Source: Rhodoligotrophos defluvii
Lineage (GTDB): Bacteria > Pseudomonadota > Alphaproteobacteria > Rhizobiales > Im1
DNA: 64,000 bases
NCBI RefSeq assembly: GCF_005281615.1
Contig: NZ_SZZM01000001.1
Span: 1,291,001-1,355,000, forward strand
Reading direction: 5' to 3'
In this document: one piece after another, positions 1-7,981 of the stretch
Numbering within the stretch: the first letter of the stretch is position 1
Layout: each line of letters begins with the position of its first letter
The notes under the pieces: generated by a model
The model's input: the letters and a program-made list of their open reading frames with translations, nothing else
Database searches by the model: none
Told to the model about the DNA's origin: nothing
Program-made: the position numbers and the translations under genes

Positions 1-778
1 CCCCTTTCGCGGCATTCTCGGGCCGCTCGAACGCGGCAATGATCTTGCGCGCCGCCTCGATTTCGCTTTCGGCAGGACGGAACACCTCGTTCGCAACCTC
101 GACCTGGCCAGGATGGATCAGCGTCTTGCCGTCGAAACCGAACAGGCGCCCCTGTCGGCACTCGGCCGCAAAGCCTTCCTCGTTGCGAAAATCGTTATAG
201 ACGCCGTCTATGACATCGAGACCATAGGCCCGGGCAGCCGCCACGCAGGTCATCAGCCACGGCACCATGGCGGCGCGGCCTTCGCCAAGGCCGGCGCGCG
301 TCTCCTTGGCAAGATCGTTGGTGCCCATCACGAGGCACACGAGCCGGCTGCCGCCTGCCGCGGCCGCGATGGCGCCCGCATCCAGCATGGCGAGCGGCGT
401 CTCCATCATGGCCCATAGCCGCACCTTGTCCGGCGCGCCCGCCTGATCGATACGGCCCGAGATCGCGCTTATATCCTCAGGACCGTTCACCTTGGGCAGC
501 AGGATGCCGTCCGGCGAAGCAGCGATGGCCGCGGTGAGATCTTCCTCGCCCCACGGCGTGTCCAACCCGTTGATGCGGATGATCAGCTCGCGCCGGCCGT
601 ACCCTCCTCCGGTCACCGCCGCCGTGACTTGCTGTCGCGCCGACGCCTTGGCATCTGGCGCAACCGCGTCCTCGAGATCCAGAATCAAGGCATCGGCCGG
701 GATCGACTTGGCCTTTTCCAAGGCGCGGCTGTTCGACCCCGGCATGTAGAGAACGCTGCGGCGCGGCCGGATGATCAT
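1..778 (-). CDS. HpcH/HpaI aldolase/citrate lyase family protein (partial, 3' end outside window)
   Basis: The frame opens at an ATG at 778 (MIIRPRRSVLYMPGSN) and stays open for 259 codons to the left edge, so the C-terminus is missing. CitE-type TIM-barrel hallmarks are visible: SVLYMPG at the N-terminus, the acidic DLEDAV motif near residue 35, a RIN motif, MMETP around residue 125, MGTNDLAKE, and FGFDGKTLIHP in the last third. The family cleaves CoA-thioester adducts such as citryl-CoA, malyl-CoA or beta-methylmalyl-CoA, using Mg2+ held by Glu and Asp. Which substrate applies here cannot be told. It is divergent from the FAD oxidoreductase that starts about 110 bp away, so the gap probably carries both promoters. 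Family is secure; exact enzyme is not. Confidence 0.85.
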   Translation of the reverse strand, partial: MIIRPRRSVLYMPGSNSRALEKAKSIPADALILDLEDAVAPDAKASARQQVTAAVTGGGYGRRELIIRINGLDTPWGEEDLTAAIAASPDGILLPKVNGPEDISAISGRIDQAGAPDKVRLWAMMETPLAMLDAGAIAAAAGGSRLVCLVMGTNDLAKETRAGLGEGRAAMVPWLMTCVAAARAYGLDVIDGVYNDFRNEEGFAAECRQGRLFGFDGKTLIHPGQVEVANEVFRPAESEIEAARKIIAAFERPENAAKG

Positions 779-890
779 TCAAAGAGCCCCCTTCCATTTT
801 TCGCAAGTGCGTGACGGTAATAGATCAACGGACCGCATGCCAAGTGGCAAGGCAGCTCGGCCGTGCAGCTCTTAGACGGATTGACCAGTC

Positions 891-2066
891 ATGACAGCGG
901 ATAGCACCTATTTCGATGTGGTGATCGTGGGTGGCGGCGTAATGGGCAGTGCCGCCGCCTACTTCCTGACCCATGAACCCCTGTTCACCGGGTCCGTTGC
1001 CATCATCGAACGGGACACGAGCTTTGCGGAATGCTCAACCGGGCGCTCGGCCGGCGGTCTGCGCCAGCAGTTCTCCACCCCGGAAAACATCGAGATGTCG
1101 CTTTACGGCCTGCAGTTCATCCGCAGGCTAAAAGAACGCTTCGGCCCCGATGCGGATGTGAGCTTCCGCGAGCAGGGCTATCTGATGCTCGCTTCGGAAA
1201 CCGGCCTGGAGACCCTGCGGGAGAACGTGGAGCTGCAGCGCTCCTACGGTGCCGACATCGTGCTCTATAACGAGGCGGAGCTGCACGAGGCTTTTCCCTG
1301 GTTGTCGACCGAGGGCCTGGTCGCCGGCGCCTTCGGGCGCAGTGGCGAGGGTTGGCTCGATCCCTTCAGTCTGATGACCTTGATGCGCAAGGCTGCGCAG
1401 GCAAAGGGCGCATCCATGATCACCGGCACCGTGACGGGGTTCGCCATGAGCGATGGCCAGGTGGAAGCGGTCGAGCTGAGCGATGGCCGCAGGATCGGTT
1501 GCGGAACCCTCATCAATGCGGCGGGGGCCGATGCGGGCAAGGTCGGCGCCATGCTGAGCATCGAGCTGCCGGTCGAGCGGCGCAAGCGCTTCGTTTTCGT
1601 GTTCGACTGCCGCGATGCGCCTGGGCGCTGCCCGCTGACGATCGAGCCCACCGGCCTCTACTTCCGTCCGGAAGGTGCCCATTTCATCACCGGGCTCGGT
1701 CCCCTCGAAGGCGAATGGGATACTTCTGACCTTGAGGTCAATCACAACTGGTTCGAGGAGGAAATCTGGCCGCGCCTGGCGGCCCGGGTCTCGGCCTTCG
1801 AGGCCATCAAGCCGACCGGCGCCTGGGCCGGGTTTTATGACTACAACACGTTCGATCAGAACGCGATCATCGGCCGCCATCCCGATTTCGATAACCTCTA
1901 CCTCATGAACGGCTCCTCCGGCCATGGCCTCCAGCACGGCCCTGCGGCGGGGCGTGCCATCAGCGAGCTGATCGTGCATGGAGCCTACCAGACGATAGAC
2001 CTGTCGCGGCTGTCCTATGACCGTATCCGCCGGGGCGAGCCTCTGTTCGAGAAGAACGTTGTATGA
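891..2066 (+). CDS. FAD-dependent oxidoreductase of the DAO (D-amino acid/sarcosine/glycine oxidase) family
   Basis: The 391-residue protein begins with a Rossmann FAD-binding motif, VVIVGGGVMGSAAA, at about residues 10-23, followed by an acidic strand end (IIERD). A conserved segment GRSAGGLRQQFS follows, and the C-terminal second FAD-contact motif NGSSGHGLQHGPAAGRAISELI sits near residue 345. This architecture and length match cytosolic DAO-family enzymes that oxidise secondary or D-amino acids such as sarcosine, glycine or D-amino acids. The substrate cannot be assigned. The stop overlaps the mobA start by 4 bp (ATGA), indicating translational coupling, though no functional link between the two is obvious. 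Confidence 0.85.
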   Translation: MTADSTYFDVVIVGGGVMGSAAAYFLTHEPLFTGSVAIIERDTSFAECSTGRSAGGLRQQFSTPENIEMSLYGLQFIRRLKERFGPDADVSFREQGYLMLASETGLETLRENVELQRSYGADIVLYNEAELHEAFPWLSTEGLVAGAFGRSGEGWLDPFSLMTLMRKAAQAKGASMITGTVTGFAMSDGQVEAVELSDGRRIGCGTLINAAGADAGKVGAMLSIELPVERRKRFVFVFDCRDAPGRCPLTIEPTGLYFRPEGAHFITGLGPLEGEWDTSDLEVNHNWFEEEIWPRLAARVSAFEAIKPTGAWAGFYDYNTFDQNAIIGRHPDFDNLYLMNGSSGHGLQHGPAAGRAISELIVHGAYQTIDLSRLSYDRIRRGEPLFEKNVV

Positions 2067-2710
2067 CCAGGGACGCGGTTGTCGGTGTAATCCTCGCCGG
2101 CGGCCGCGGTTCGCGCCTGGGCGGCGTGGACAAGGCACTGGTCGATCTCGGCGGCGAGCCGCTCATCGCCCATGGCATCCGCCGGCTTCAGCCGCAGGTG
2201 GCCGCCCTGCTCATCAACGCCAATGGCGATGCGCAACGGTTCCGTCAGTTTGGCCTCCCGGTCGTTCCGGATGAGAATCAAGCTTCGCGTGCCGGTCCCC
2301 TCGGCGGCCTTTTGGCCGGAATGCGGGCGACGAGCAGTTTAGTTCCGGATACGAAATGGCTGGTCAGCCTGCCCTGCGACACGCCCTTTCCTCCGGCCGA
2401 CCTGGTCGAGCAGCTCCTGCGGTGCGCGGGCGACGCGCTGGTCATGCGCGCTGCATCGGGTGGCCGTGTGCATCACTTGGTCGCCGCTTGGCGCCTGTCG
2501 TTGTTCCGCGATCTGGAGCAGGCGATTGCCAGCGGAATGAGAAAGGTCGCGGCTTGGGTAAGCCGGCATGAGCCGCATGTCGGCACGGTCGAATTTCCAA
2601 CTGAGCCCTTCGACCCGTTCTTCAACATCAACCGGCCGGAAGACCTCCGGCAGGCTGCACTGATCCTGTCTAGCCAACCCGAACGGCAGTCTCCGGTCCG
2701 CAGCGGCTGA
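2063..2710 (+). CDS. mobA: molybdenum cofactor guanylyltransferase
   Basis: The 215-residue protein opens with the nucleotidyltransferase signature GVILAGGRGSRLGGVDKAL, which binds GTP in MobA, and has a WLVSLPCDTPF segment that supplies the metal-binding Asp. MobA transfers GMP from GTP to molybdopterin, giving the guanine dinucleotide form of the Mo cofactor used by DMSO-reductase-family enzymes. Length is typical of bacterial MobA (about 190-215). Its ATG lies inside the stop of the upstream FAD oxidoreductase gene. Its last 41 bp overlap the 3' end of the convergent L,D-transpeptidase-like gene. MobA rather than the related MocA (CTP-specific) is favoured by the LAGGRGSRLGG-DKAL pattern. 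Confidence 0.88.
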   Translation: MTRDAVVGVILAGGRGSRLGGVDKALVDLGGEPLIAHGIRRLQPQVAALLINANGDAQRFRQFGLPVVPDENQASRAGPLGGLLAGMRATSSLVPDTKWLVSLPCDTPFPPADLVEQLLRCAGDALVMRAASGGRVHHLVAAWRLSLFRDLEQAIASGMRKVAAWVSRHEPHVGTVEFPTEPFDPFFNINRPEDLRQAALILSSQPERQSPVRSG

Positions 2711-3218
2711 GAAGGCTGAGCATATGGTCCCGGCGCAGCGCGATGCACCCTTCGGTCGGCGCATAGCCTGGGCGCGCCAAATGCATGAAGATCGCACTGC
2801 CCTTGCCCGGCACCACCGGCTCGTCGTTATAGCCGAGCACAATCACCAGGTCATAAAGATGGTCCTCGCGCCACATGGCCTCGGCGCTGGCCGGATAGGG
2901 CAGGCGCACCGGCCGGTTGTAACGACGGTCGCGAGGATCGTCGCACCAGCCATCATCCGGTGCGATCGCCCAAGCCTCAAGCCCGGTCACCGGCAAGGGC
3001 ACCCGGTCGGGGCGGTAAAGCAGGAACCGCATAGGCCATAGGCCGATGGGGGTTGCCCCGTCGCCCTCGCGCTTCAGCATCCTGATCCCGCCGCGGCCGA
3101 TGGCGCAGGGCGGCGCGACCGGCCCGAGACACAGGCGCGCCTTTGTGCTGCTCGGCGATACGGTGATCAGGCGGACTTCTCTAAGCGGGGCGGGCATCCA
3201 ATGACCAGGCTCAGCCAA
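2670..3218 (-). CDS. L,D-transpeptidase (YkuD) family protein
   Basis: The 182-residue product ends in the YkuD catalytic signature: His at about residue 146 (SAIFMHLARPGYAPTEGC) and Cys at about 158 in TEGCIALRRD. An early stretch GDGATPIGLWPMRFLLYRPDR fits the YkuD fold, in which DGxTPxG is common. Members either make 3-3 peptidoglycan cross-links or attach proteins to the wall, but this short form has no obvious signal peptide or peptidoglycan-binding domain, so its compartment is unclear. An alternative start is Met8 (3197). The gene overlaps the end of mobA by 41 bp in antisense and is divergent from the response regulator gene. Confidence 0.8.
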   Translation of the reverse strand: MAEPGHWMPAPLREVRLITVSPSSTKARLCLGPVAPPCAIGRGGIRMLKREGDGATPIGLWPMRFLLYRPDRVPLPVTGLEAWAIAPDDGWCDDPRDRRYNRPVRLPYPASAEAMWREDHLYDLVIVLGYNDEPVVPGKGSAIFMHLARPGYAPTEGCIALRRDHMLSLLSRCGPETAVRVG

Positions 3219-3364
3219 CGAGGGGCGGAATATTAGCCGCGCTCATCACCTCTGAAAATGAGCAAATTCTTGATCTTGCCCGAATTATGGGCTTCCTTGA
3301 ACAGGGGCGTACGAGCACTTTAGTAAGTGGCGCGTTCAACAGGTTCTTGTGAAAACGATATCCT

Positions 3365-4051
3365 ATGGCCAGTACGACCAAAATTCTCGTTGTTGACGAC
3401 GATGACGCGTTGCGCGAATCGCTTCTCGAGCAGTTCGCTCTCCACGAGGAATTCGATGTAAGCGAGCGCGAGAATGCCACGGGTGCCAGGGAGGCCGTTC
3501 GCTCCGAGCACGTGGACCTCGTGTTGCTCGATGTCAATTTGCCCGACCAGGACGGCCGCGACGCCTGCAAGCAGATCCGCGCCGACGGCTTCAAGGGGCC
3601 GGTGATCATGCTGACCGCCCAGGACAGCGAGACCGACGCCATCACCGGTCTTGAGTCCGGCGCCAATGATTACGTAACGAAGCCGTTCCGGTTTGGCGAG
3701 CTTCTGGCCCGCATCCGGGCGCATCTGCGCCAGCATGAGCAGAGCGAGGACGCGGTTTTCACCATCGGCCCCTACACGTTCCGGCCGAGCGCCAAGCTGC
3801 TCGTCCGCAAGGACAACTCGAAAATCCGGCTCACCGAAAAGGAAGCCGCCATCTTGAAATATCTCTATCGCGCCGGGCAGAAGGTTGTCGGACGCGACGT
3901 CCTGCTGCACGAAGTCTGGGGCTACAACGCCGGGGTGACGACACACACCCTGGAAACCCACGTGTACCGGCTGCGGCAGAAGATCGAGGCCGATCCGTCC
4001 AACGCGGCATTGCTCGTCACCGAGGCAGGAGGCTATAAGCTCGTTCCATGA
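3365..4051 (+). CDS. two-component response regulator, OmpR/PhoB type
   Basis: The 228-residue protein has an N-terminal receiver domain (about residues 5-120) with the acidic pocket VVDDDD, phospho-acceptor Asp56 in LVLLDVNLP, switch Thr in IMLTAQD and Lys in YVTKPF. The C-terminal winged-helix DNA-binding domain (about 130-228) contains LTEKEAAILKYL, GRDVLLHEVWGY and THTLETHVYRLRQKIE. It should be a cytoplasmic transcription regulator activated by phosphorylation. No histidine kinase gene is adjacent. Its stop overlaps the start of the next gene, a cNMP-binding-fold protein, by 4 bp (ATGA), suggesting the two work together. The 146-bp gap to the divergent L,D-transpeptidase gene probably holds its promoter. 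Confidence 0.9.
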   Translation: MASTTKILVVDDDDALRESLLEQFALHEEFDVSERENATGAREAVRSEHVDLVLLDVNLPDQDGRDACKQIRADGFKGPVIMLTAQDSETDAITGLESGANDYVTKPFRFGELLARIRAHLRQHEQSEDAVFTIGPYTFRPSAKLLVRKDNSKIRLTEKEAAILKYLYRAGQKVVGRDVLLHEVWGYNAGVTTHTLETHVYRLRQKIEADPSNAALLVTEAGGYKLVP

Positions 4052-4524
4052 GCGTCAGGGCGCGGGTCGAACTGCTGCGGCGTATACCGCTCTTCTCCGA
4101 TGCGGCGGATGCCCATTTGCAGCTCCTCGGCTTTGCCATGGATACGGAAACATTCGCGCCCGGCGATGCCATCATCGCCCGCGGGGAGCGCGGACAAAAG
4201 GCCTATATCATTGAAACCGGCACGGCGCGCGTAACAGAACCGGACCAGCTGGCGGAGGACAGCAGCACCCTGGTCGGGCCGGGGGCGTGCCTTGGTGAGT
4301 CCGCCATGGTGGCCGACCTGCCCTACAGCCTCACCGCAATCGCGCAGACGGACGTACGTTGCCTGCGGTTGACCCGTGAGCTTTTCTACCGGGTTGCGGA
4401 AGAGTTTCCCGATTTTGCGGAATTGGTGCTCTCGGCCGTTTCCCGCAGGCTGGACGAGTCCGTCCGTGATCTGCGCGAGGTGGAATCCGCCTTTCGCCGC
4501 GCCAAATCCTTCTCCAGCCTCTGA
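4048..4524 (+). CDS. cyclic nucleotide-binding-fold (Crp-type sensor) protein without DNA-binding domain
   Basis: At 158 residues the protein is essentially one cNMP-binding beta-barrel (RRIPLFSDA at the start, FAPGDAIIARGERGQKAYIIETGTA, then GPGACLGESAMVADLPYSLTA) followed by one helix. There is no helix-turn-helix, unlike Crp/Fnr. The phosphate-binding cassette keeps the Glu (LGES), but the usual Arg of the PRTAT motif is replaced (PYSLTA), so cyclic nucleotide binding is doubtful. It is translationally coupled to the response regulator upstream and lies 15 bp before holA. A paralogue with an intact cassette is at 29549-30013. The role is unknown; a regulatory partner of the regulator is an inference from coupling only. 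Confidence 0.82.
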   Translation: MSVRARVELLRRIPLFSDAADAHLQLLGFAMDTETFAPGDAIIARGERGQKAYIIETGTARVTEPDQLAEDSSTLVGPGACLGESAMVADLPYSLTAIAQTDVRCLRLTRELFYRVAEEFPDFAELVLSAVSRRLDESVRDLREVESAFRRAKSFSSL

Positions 4525-4539
4525 GCGGAGCCACTTTTC

Positions 4540-5580
4540 ATGGTCGAGCTGAAGGGGGCACGCGCGACAGGCTTCGTCCAGCGGCCCGGCACCGAATTCA
4601 ACGTTGTCCTCGTCCACGGCAGCGATGAAGGCCTGGTGCGGGAGCGCTGCCAGATGCTGGTGCGCGCCATTGCCGGCGCCGTCGATGATCCCTTCACCGT
4701 CGCCCGGCTGGACGAGGAGATCCTTGCGGCCGACCCCGCTCGCCTTGCCGATGAGGCGCTCGCCATCTCGCTCCTCGGCACCCGCCGCGTGGTCTGGGTC
4801 CGCGGCGCTGGCGCGCACACGGCAAAGGCGGTGGCGAATTTTCTTCCCCATGCCAAGGGCGACACCCTGGTCGTCATCGAAGCCGGGAATTTGAAGAAGT
4901 CCGATAAGCTCAGGCAAGCGGTTGAACAGGCACCCAATGCCGCCGCGATCGCCTGCTATGCGGACAGCGACGCTGATATTCGTGGGCTGATCGAAGAGAC
5001 ATTGCGGATCGAGGGCCTGACCATCAGCCCCGAAGCGCTCGAGGCTTTTTCTGCCCTGCTTGGGAGCGACCGTCAGCTCTCCCGCAACGAGATCGAGAAG
5101 CTCTGCTTGTATGCGAAAGGCCGTGGCCGCATCGAACTGGCCGACATTGCCCAAATCTCCGGCGATGCCTCGCATCTGGCGGTCGACGATCTCATGGACT
5201 GCGTCTTCGGCGGCGATATGGTCGGTGCCGACCATCATCTCGCGCGCCTGCTGGATGCGGGCACCCAGCCGGCCGCCCTCATCATCAGCGCGGCCAATCA
5301 TCTCGCGCTGCTGCGGCGGCTCTGCGTCCAGATGCGCTCGGGTTCACAAGCAGCGAATGTGGTGGCCGGTGCCCGCCCGCCGATCTTCTTCAAGCGGCAA
5401 GCCGCGATTGCCCGCCAGCTCACCCTCTGGCCGCTCGAGGCGCTGCTTGGAGCCGGTGCCACCATCGCCGATTGCGAAAGGCGCACGCGCCAGATGGCGG
5501 GGCTTGATCACGAGCTTGTCGGGCGCCTTCTGCTGACTCTGGCCCGCTCTGCGCAAGCCCGCCGGGCATCGGCGGCCTGA
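4540..5580 (+). CDS. holA: DNA polymerase III subunit delta
   Basis: The 346-residue product matches HolA in length and layout. The N-terminal AAA+-like region has NVVLVHGSDEGLVRERCQMLV at about residues 23-43, then a central domain with VVWVRGAG and LVVIEAGNLKKSDKLR, and the C-terminal helical collar with LLDAGTQPAALIISAANHLALLRRL. Delta opens the beta sliding clamp as part of the clamp loader during replication. HolA lacks a functional Walker A, and none is seen here. The gene lies 15 bp after the cNMP-fold gene and is convergent with parB. In Caulobacter holA also sits next to parAB, supporting the call. Confidence 0.9.
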   Translation: MVELKGARATGFVQRPGTEFNVVLVHGSDEGLVRERCQMLVRAIAGAVDDPFTVARLDEEILAADPARLADEALAISLLGTRRVVWVRGAGAHTAKAVANFLPHAKGDTLVVIEAGNLKKSDKLRQAVEQAPNAAAIACYADSDADIRGLIEETLRIEGLTISPEALEAFSALLGSDRQLSRNEIEKLCLYAKGRGRIELADIAQISGDASHLAVDDLMDCVFGGDMVGADHHLARLLDAGTQPAALIISAANHLALLRRLCVQMRSGSQAANVVAGARPPIFFKRQAAIARQLTLWPLEALLGAGATIADCERRTRQMAGLDHELVGRLLLTLARSAQARRASAA

Positions 5581-5595
5581 CAGCCGCCCGCGGGT

Positions 5596-6468
5596 TCAGG
5601 AACCCGCCAATCGCCGGCAGATCAGGTCCAGCTGATCGAGCGTCTTATAGCGGATGCGCACGTCTCCGCCCTGTTCGCCCCGGTGGGTGATGGTCACCGC
5701 CAGCCCGAGCGCCTCGTACAGCCGTTTCTCCAGCGCAACCGTATCCGTATCCTTGGCCACCGCCCTCCGCGGCTTTACGGTGCGCGGTCTATCCTCTTGC
5801 ACGGCCCGTGCCAGGGATTCGGTGTCACGCACGCTCAAGCCTTGTGCGATGATTCGCTCGGCGAGCTCCTCCGGCCGGTCGGTCGCAATCAGAGCGCGAG
5901 CATGGCCCGCGGACAGCGACCCGCCCTCCAACAGCTCGATGACCGGCCGTGGCAGAGTCAGCAGCCGCAAGGTATTGGCAATGTGGCTGCGGCTCTTGCC
6001 CACCGCATCCGCCAGCTGCTGCTGGGTATAGCCATAGAGCTCCATCAGCTGCCGGTAACCTTCCGCTTCCTCTACCGGGTTGAGGTCTTCCCGCTGGATG
6101 TTTTCGACCAGCGCCACTTCGAGCGCTTCCGCGTCCGTGAGCTCCCGGATGAGTACCGGCACCTCGTAAATGCCCGCCTTCTGCGCCGCCCGCCAACGCC
6201 GCTCGCCGGCCACGATCTCATAGCGGCCTTCATCGAGTGGCCGCACCAGAAGCGGCTGCAGCACGCCCCGGCTGCGCACCGACTCGACGAGCTCGTCCGT
6301 GTCATCGTCCCGAAAGGTCTTGCGTGGATTTCGTGGGCTCGGCACCAGGTGTTCGATGGGCAGCTGGCGGAAGCTGCGGGCACCCTGGATGAAGCCCTCC
6401 TCACTGCCGCCATCGCCGATCAGGGCGGCCAGGCCCCGCCCGAGACGCTTCTTCTGTGCTTGGACCAT
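5596..6468 (-). CDS. parB: chromosome partitioning protein ParB
   Basis: ParB is the CTP-dependent clamp that loads at parS sites and spreads to form the centromere complex. Visible are the conserved RLGRGLAALIGDG near the N-terminus, LVPSPRNPRKTF, the arginine-rich EIVAGERRWRAAQKAG of the CTP-binding domain, the HTH region GKSRSHIANTLRLL, GHARALI, and a C-terminal dimerisation segment. Start 6468 (MVQAQKKRLGRGL) is preferred because GGTGAGG lies a few bases upstream and relatives begin just before the RLGRGL motif. An in-frame ATG at 6507 would add 13 residues. It lies directly downstream of parA, and four parS-like sites lie within about 5 kb. Confidence 0.96.
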   Translation of the reverse strand: MVQAQKKRLGRGLAALIGDGGSEEGFIQGARSFRQLPIEHLVPSPRNPRKTFRDDDTDELVESVRSRGVLQPLLVRPLDEGRYEIVAGERRWRAAQKAGIYEVPVLIRELTDAEALEVALVENIQREDLNPVEEAEGYRQLMELYGYTQQQLADAVGKSRSHIANTLRLLTLPRPVIELLEGGSLSAGHARALIATDRPEELAERIIAQGLSVRDTESLARAVQEDRPRTVKPRRAVAKDTDTVALEKRLYEALGLAVTITHRGEQGGDVRIRYKTLDQLDLICRRLAGS

Positions 6469-6511
6469 AGGGGCCTCACCGCTGGACAGGGTCGCTCTGT
6501 TCTGCATACGC

Positions 6512-7327
6512 TCAAGCCACTCTCAGGTTGCGTTCTCGGCGGATCATTTCGGATGCGAGCCGGATATACGCCTGGCTCCCGATGCAATTGTTGTCATAAA
6601 GCAGCACCGGCTTCCCGTGGGACGGCGCTTCGGAGACGCGAACGTTGCGTGGTATGACCGTTTCATAGACCTTGTCGCCGAGCACGCTACGTACGTCTTC
6701 CGCAACCTGCTCCGAAAGGCTGTTGCGGCGGTCATACATGGTCAGCACAACGCCTTGGATGACCAGGCGTGGATTGAGGTTGACCCGCACCCGTTCCACG
6801 GTCTTGAGCAACTGGCTCAAGCCTTCAAGCGCGAAGAACTCGCATTGAAGCGGAACGAACACCGCATCTGCCGCGCAGAAGGCATTAATGGTCAGCAGGT
6901 TCAGCGATGGGGGGCAGTCCAGCAGGATGTAGTCGTAGCGAAGGCCGGTTTCCCGCGAGAGCACGCTGATCGCATCGGCGAGCCGGAAGGTCTTGCGGTC
7001 GAAATCGGACAACTCGATCTCCGCCCCGAGCAGATCCATGGAGGAAGGCGCACAGTCGAGCCGGGGTATGCCTGATTCGACAATCACGTGGTGCAGCCGT
7101 GCTTCACCTATCAGCACGTGATAGGTCGACCGCATTTGCGCCGTTCGCGGGATGCCGAGCCCCGTGCTCGCATTGCCCTGCGGGTCCAAGTCGATGATAA
7201 GCACCTGCTCGCCCACCGCGGCCAAGGCGGTCCCGAGATTGATCGCCGTCGTGGTCTTACCGACACCACCCTTCTGATTAGCCACCGCGAGAACGCGTGG
7301 GGAGAAATGGGGGGGCGAAGCAGTCAT
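6512..7327 (-). CDS. parA: chromosome partitioning ATPase ParA
   Basis: The 271-residue protein has the deviant Walker A of ParA/MinD ATPases, KGGVGKTTTA at residues 19-28 (with the signature first Lys), the A' box VLIIDLDPQGNASTGLG, and Walker B YDYILLDCPPSLNLL. ParA-ATP dimers bind DNA non-specifically and move ParB-parS complexes toward the cell poles. The gene lies between rsmG and parB, 3-4 bp from each or slightly more depending on the parB start, so rsmG-parA-parB are surely co-transcribed. Gene order and size match chromosomal, not plasmid, type Ia-like ParA. Confidence 0.97.
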   Translation of the reverse strand: MTASPPHFSPRVLAVANQKGGVGKTTTAINLGTALAAVGEQVLIIDLDPQGNASTGLGIPRTAQMRSTYHVLIGEARLHHVIVESGIPRLDCAPSSMDLLGAEIELSDFDRKTFRLADAISVLSRETGLRYDYILLDCPPSLNLLTINAFCAADAVFVPLQCEFFALEGLSQLLKTVERVRVNLNPRLVIQGVVLTMYDRRNSLSEQVAEDVRSVLGDKVYETVIPRNVRVSEAPSHGKPVLLYDNNCIGSQAYIRLASEMIRRERNLRVA

Positions 7328-7330
7328 ACT

Positions 7331-7981
7331 TCAATTCCTGTGTACAGCCTGGCGAATCACCAGGATGCGACCCGATGCGTCAACCAAGCTTGGATAAACG
7401 TCTGCGTCGATTCTCCAAGATTTAGCTGCTTCGGTCAACTCGCTCTCCACATCTTGTCCCTTAAGAAAAACCGCGCCAAGCCCTGCGCCAAGAAAACCCT
7501 GCGCCAGCTGAAGCAGCCGGGCGAGTGGCGCCAGCGCGCGGGCGACCGCCACTGCGGGCTGCGGCACCAGCGCCGTCACGTCGACCTCTTCGATTCGTTT
7601 CGGTATGACTCCAGCGGGCGCATCGGTCATCCTGATGGCATTCGCCAGAAAAGCCGCTTTCTTGCGGTTGCTTTCGATGAGATGGGCGAAAGCCGGCGAG
7701 CCCTCCGGAAAGGCAAGAGCAAGGGCGAGCCCAGGGAAACCCGCCCCGGAACCGAGATCGACGAGAGACTGTTCGGTGTCGAGAAAGCGGCGAAGCTGCA
7801 GACTATCGGCAATGTGGCGCTGCCAGATATGCTCTGCCGTGCTTGCGCCGATCAGGTTGATGGAACGGTTCCAGCGAATCAGCACATCCACATAGCGCTG
7901 CAGCCGCGCCATGGATTCACGTGAAACACCGAACTGTTCCGCCACCACTTCCGGGTGCGAAAAATCCGGGCGCGCCGTCAT
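7331..7981 (-). CDS. rsmG: 16S rRNA (guanine-527-N7)-methyltransferase RsmG (GidB)
   Basis: The 216-residue protein has the SAM-binding motif [17 protein letters not shown] near residue 77 and a second motif [13 protein letters not shown], both typical of RsmG, which methylates G527 of 16S rRNA on the 30S subunit. VGRSEAWSR-type active-site text is represented by [19 protein letters not shown]. Its ATG overlaps the mnmG stop by 4 bp, and parA follows 3 bp after its stop. A parS-like element at 7913-7928 lies inside the coding sequence and encodes the residues GVSRES, a position where chromosomal parS sites also occur in related bacteria. Confidence 0.96.
   Translation of the reverse strand: MTARPDFSHPEVVAEQFGVSRESMARLQRYVDVLIRWNRSINLIGASTAEHIWQRHIADSLQLRRFLDTEQSLVDLGSGAGFPGLALALAFPEGSPAFAHLIESNRKKAAFLANAIRMTDAPAGVIPKRIEEVDVTALVPQPAVAVARALAPLARLLQLAQGFLGAGLGAVFLKGQDVESELTEAAKSWRIDADVYPSLVDASGRILVIRQAVHRN
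7913..7928. promoter_or_regulatory. parS-like ParB-binding site 1 (inside rsmG)
   Basis: The 16-mer GGATTCACGTGAAACA matches the chromosomal parS consensus TGTTTCACGTGAAACA at 14 of 16 positions, with the CACGTG core intact. It lies within rsmG coding sequence, 550 bp from parA. Expected role: nucleation of ParB near the origin. Confidence 0.8.

Noticed and set aside
1128-2138. Long open frame antisense to the FAD oxidoreductase gene
   Set aside because: It lies entirely opposite a clear coding gene, has no family motif and uses improbable residue composition; high G+C sequence often leaves such frames open.
7085-7126. CACGTG motifs in parA (TCACGTGG and GCACGTGA) as additional parS sites
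   Set aside because: They share only the six-base core and lack the flanking TTT/AAA arms of the parS consensus.
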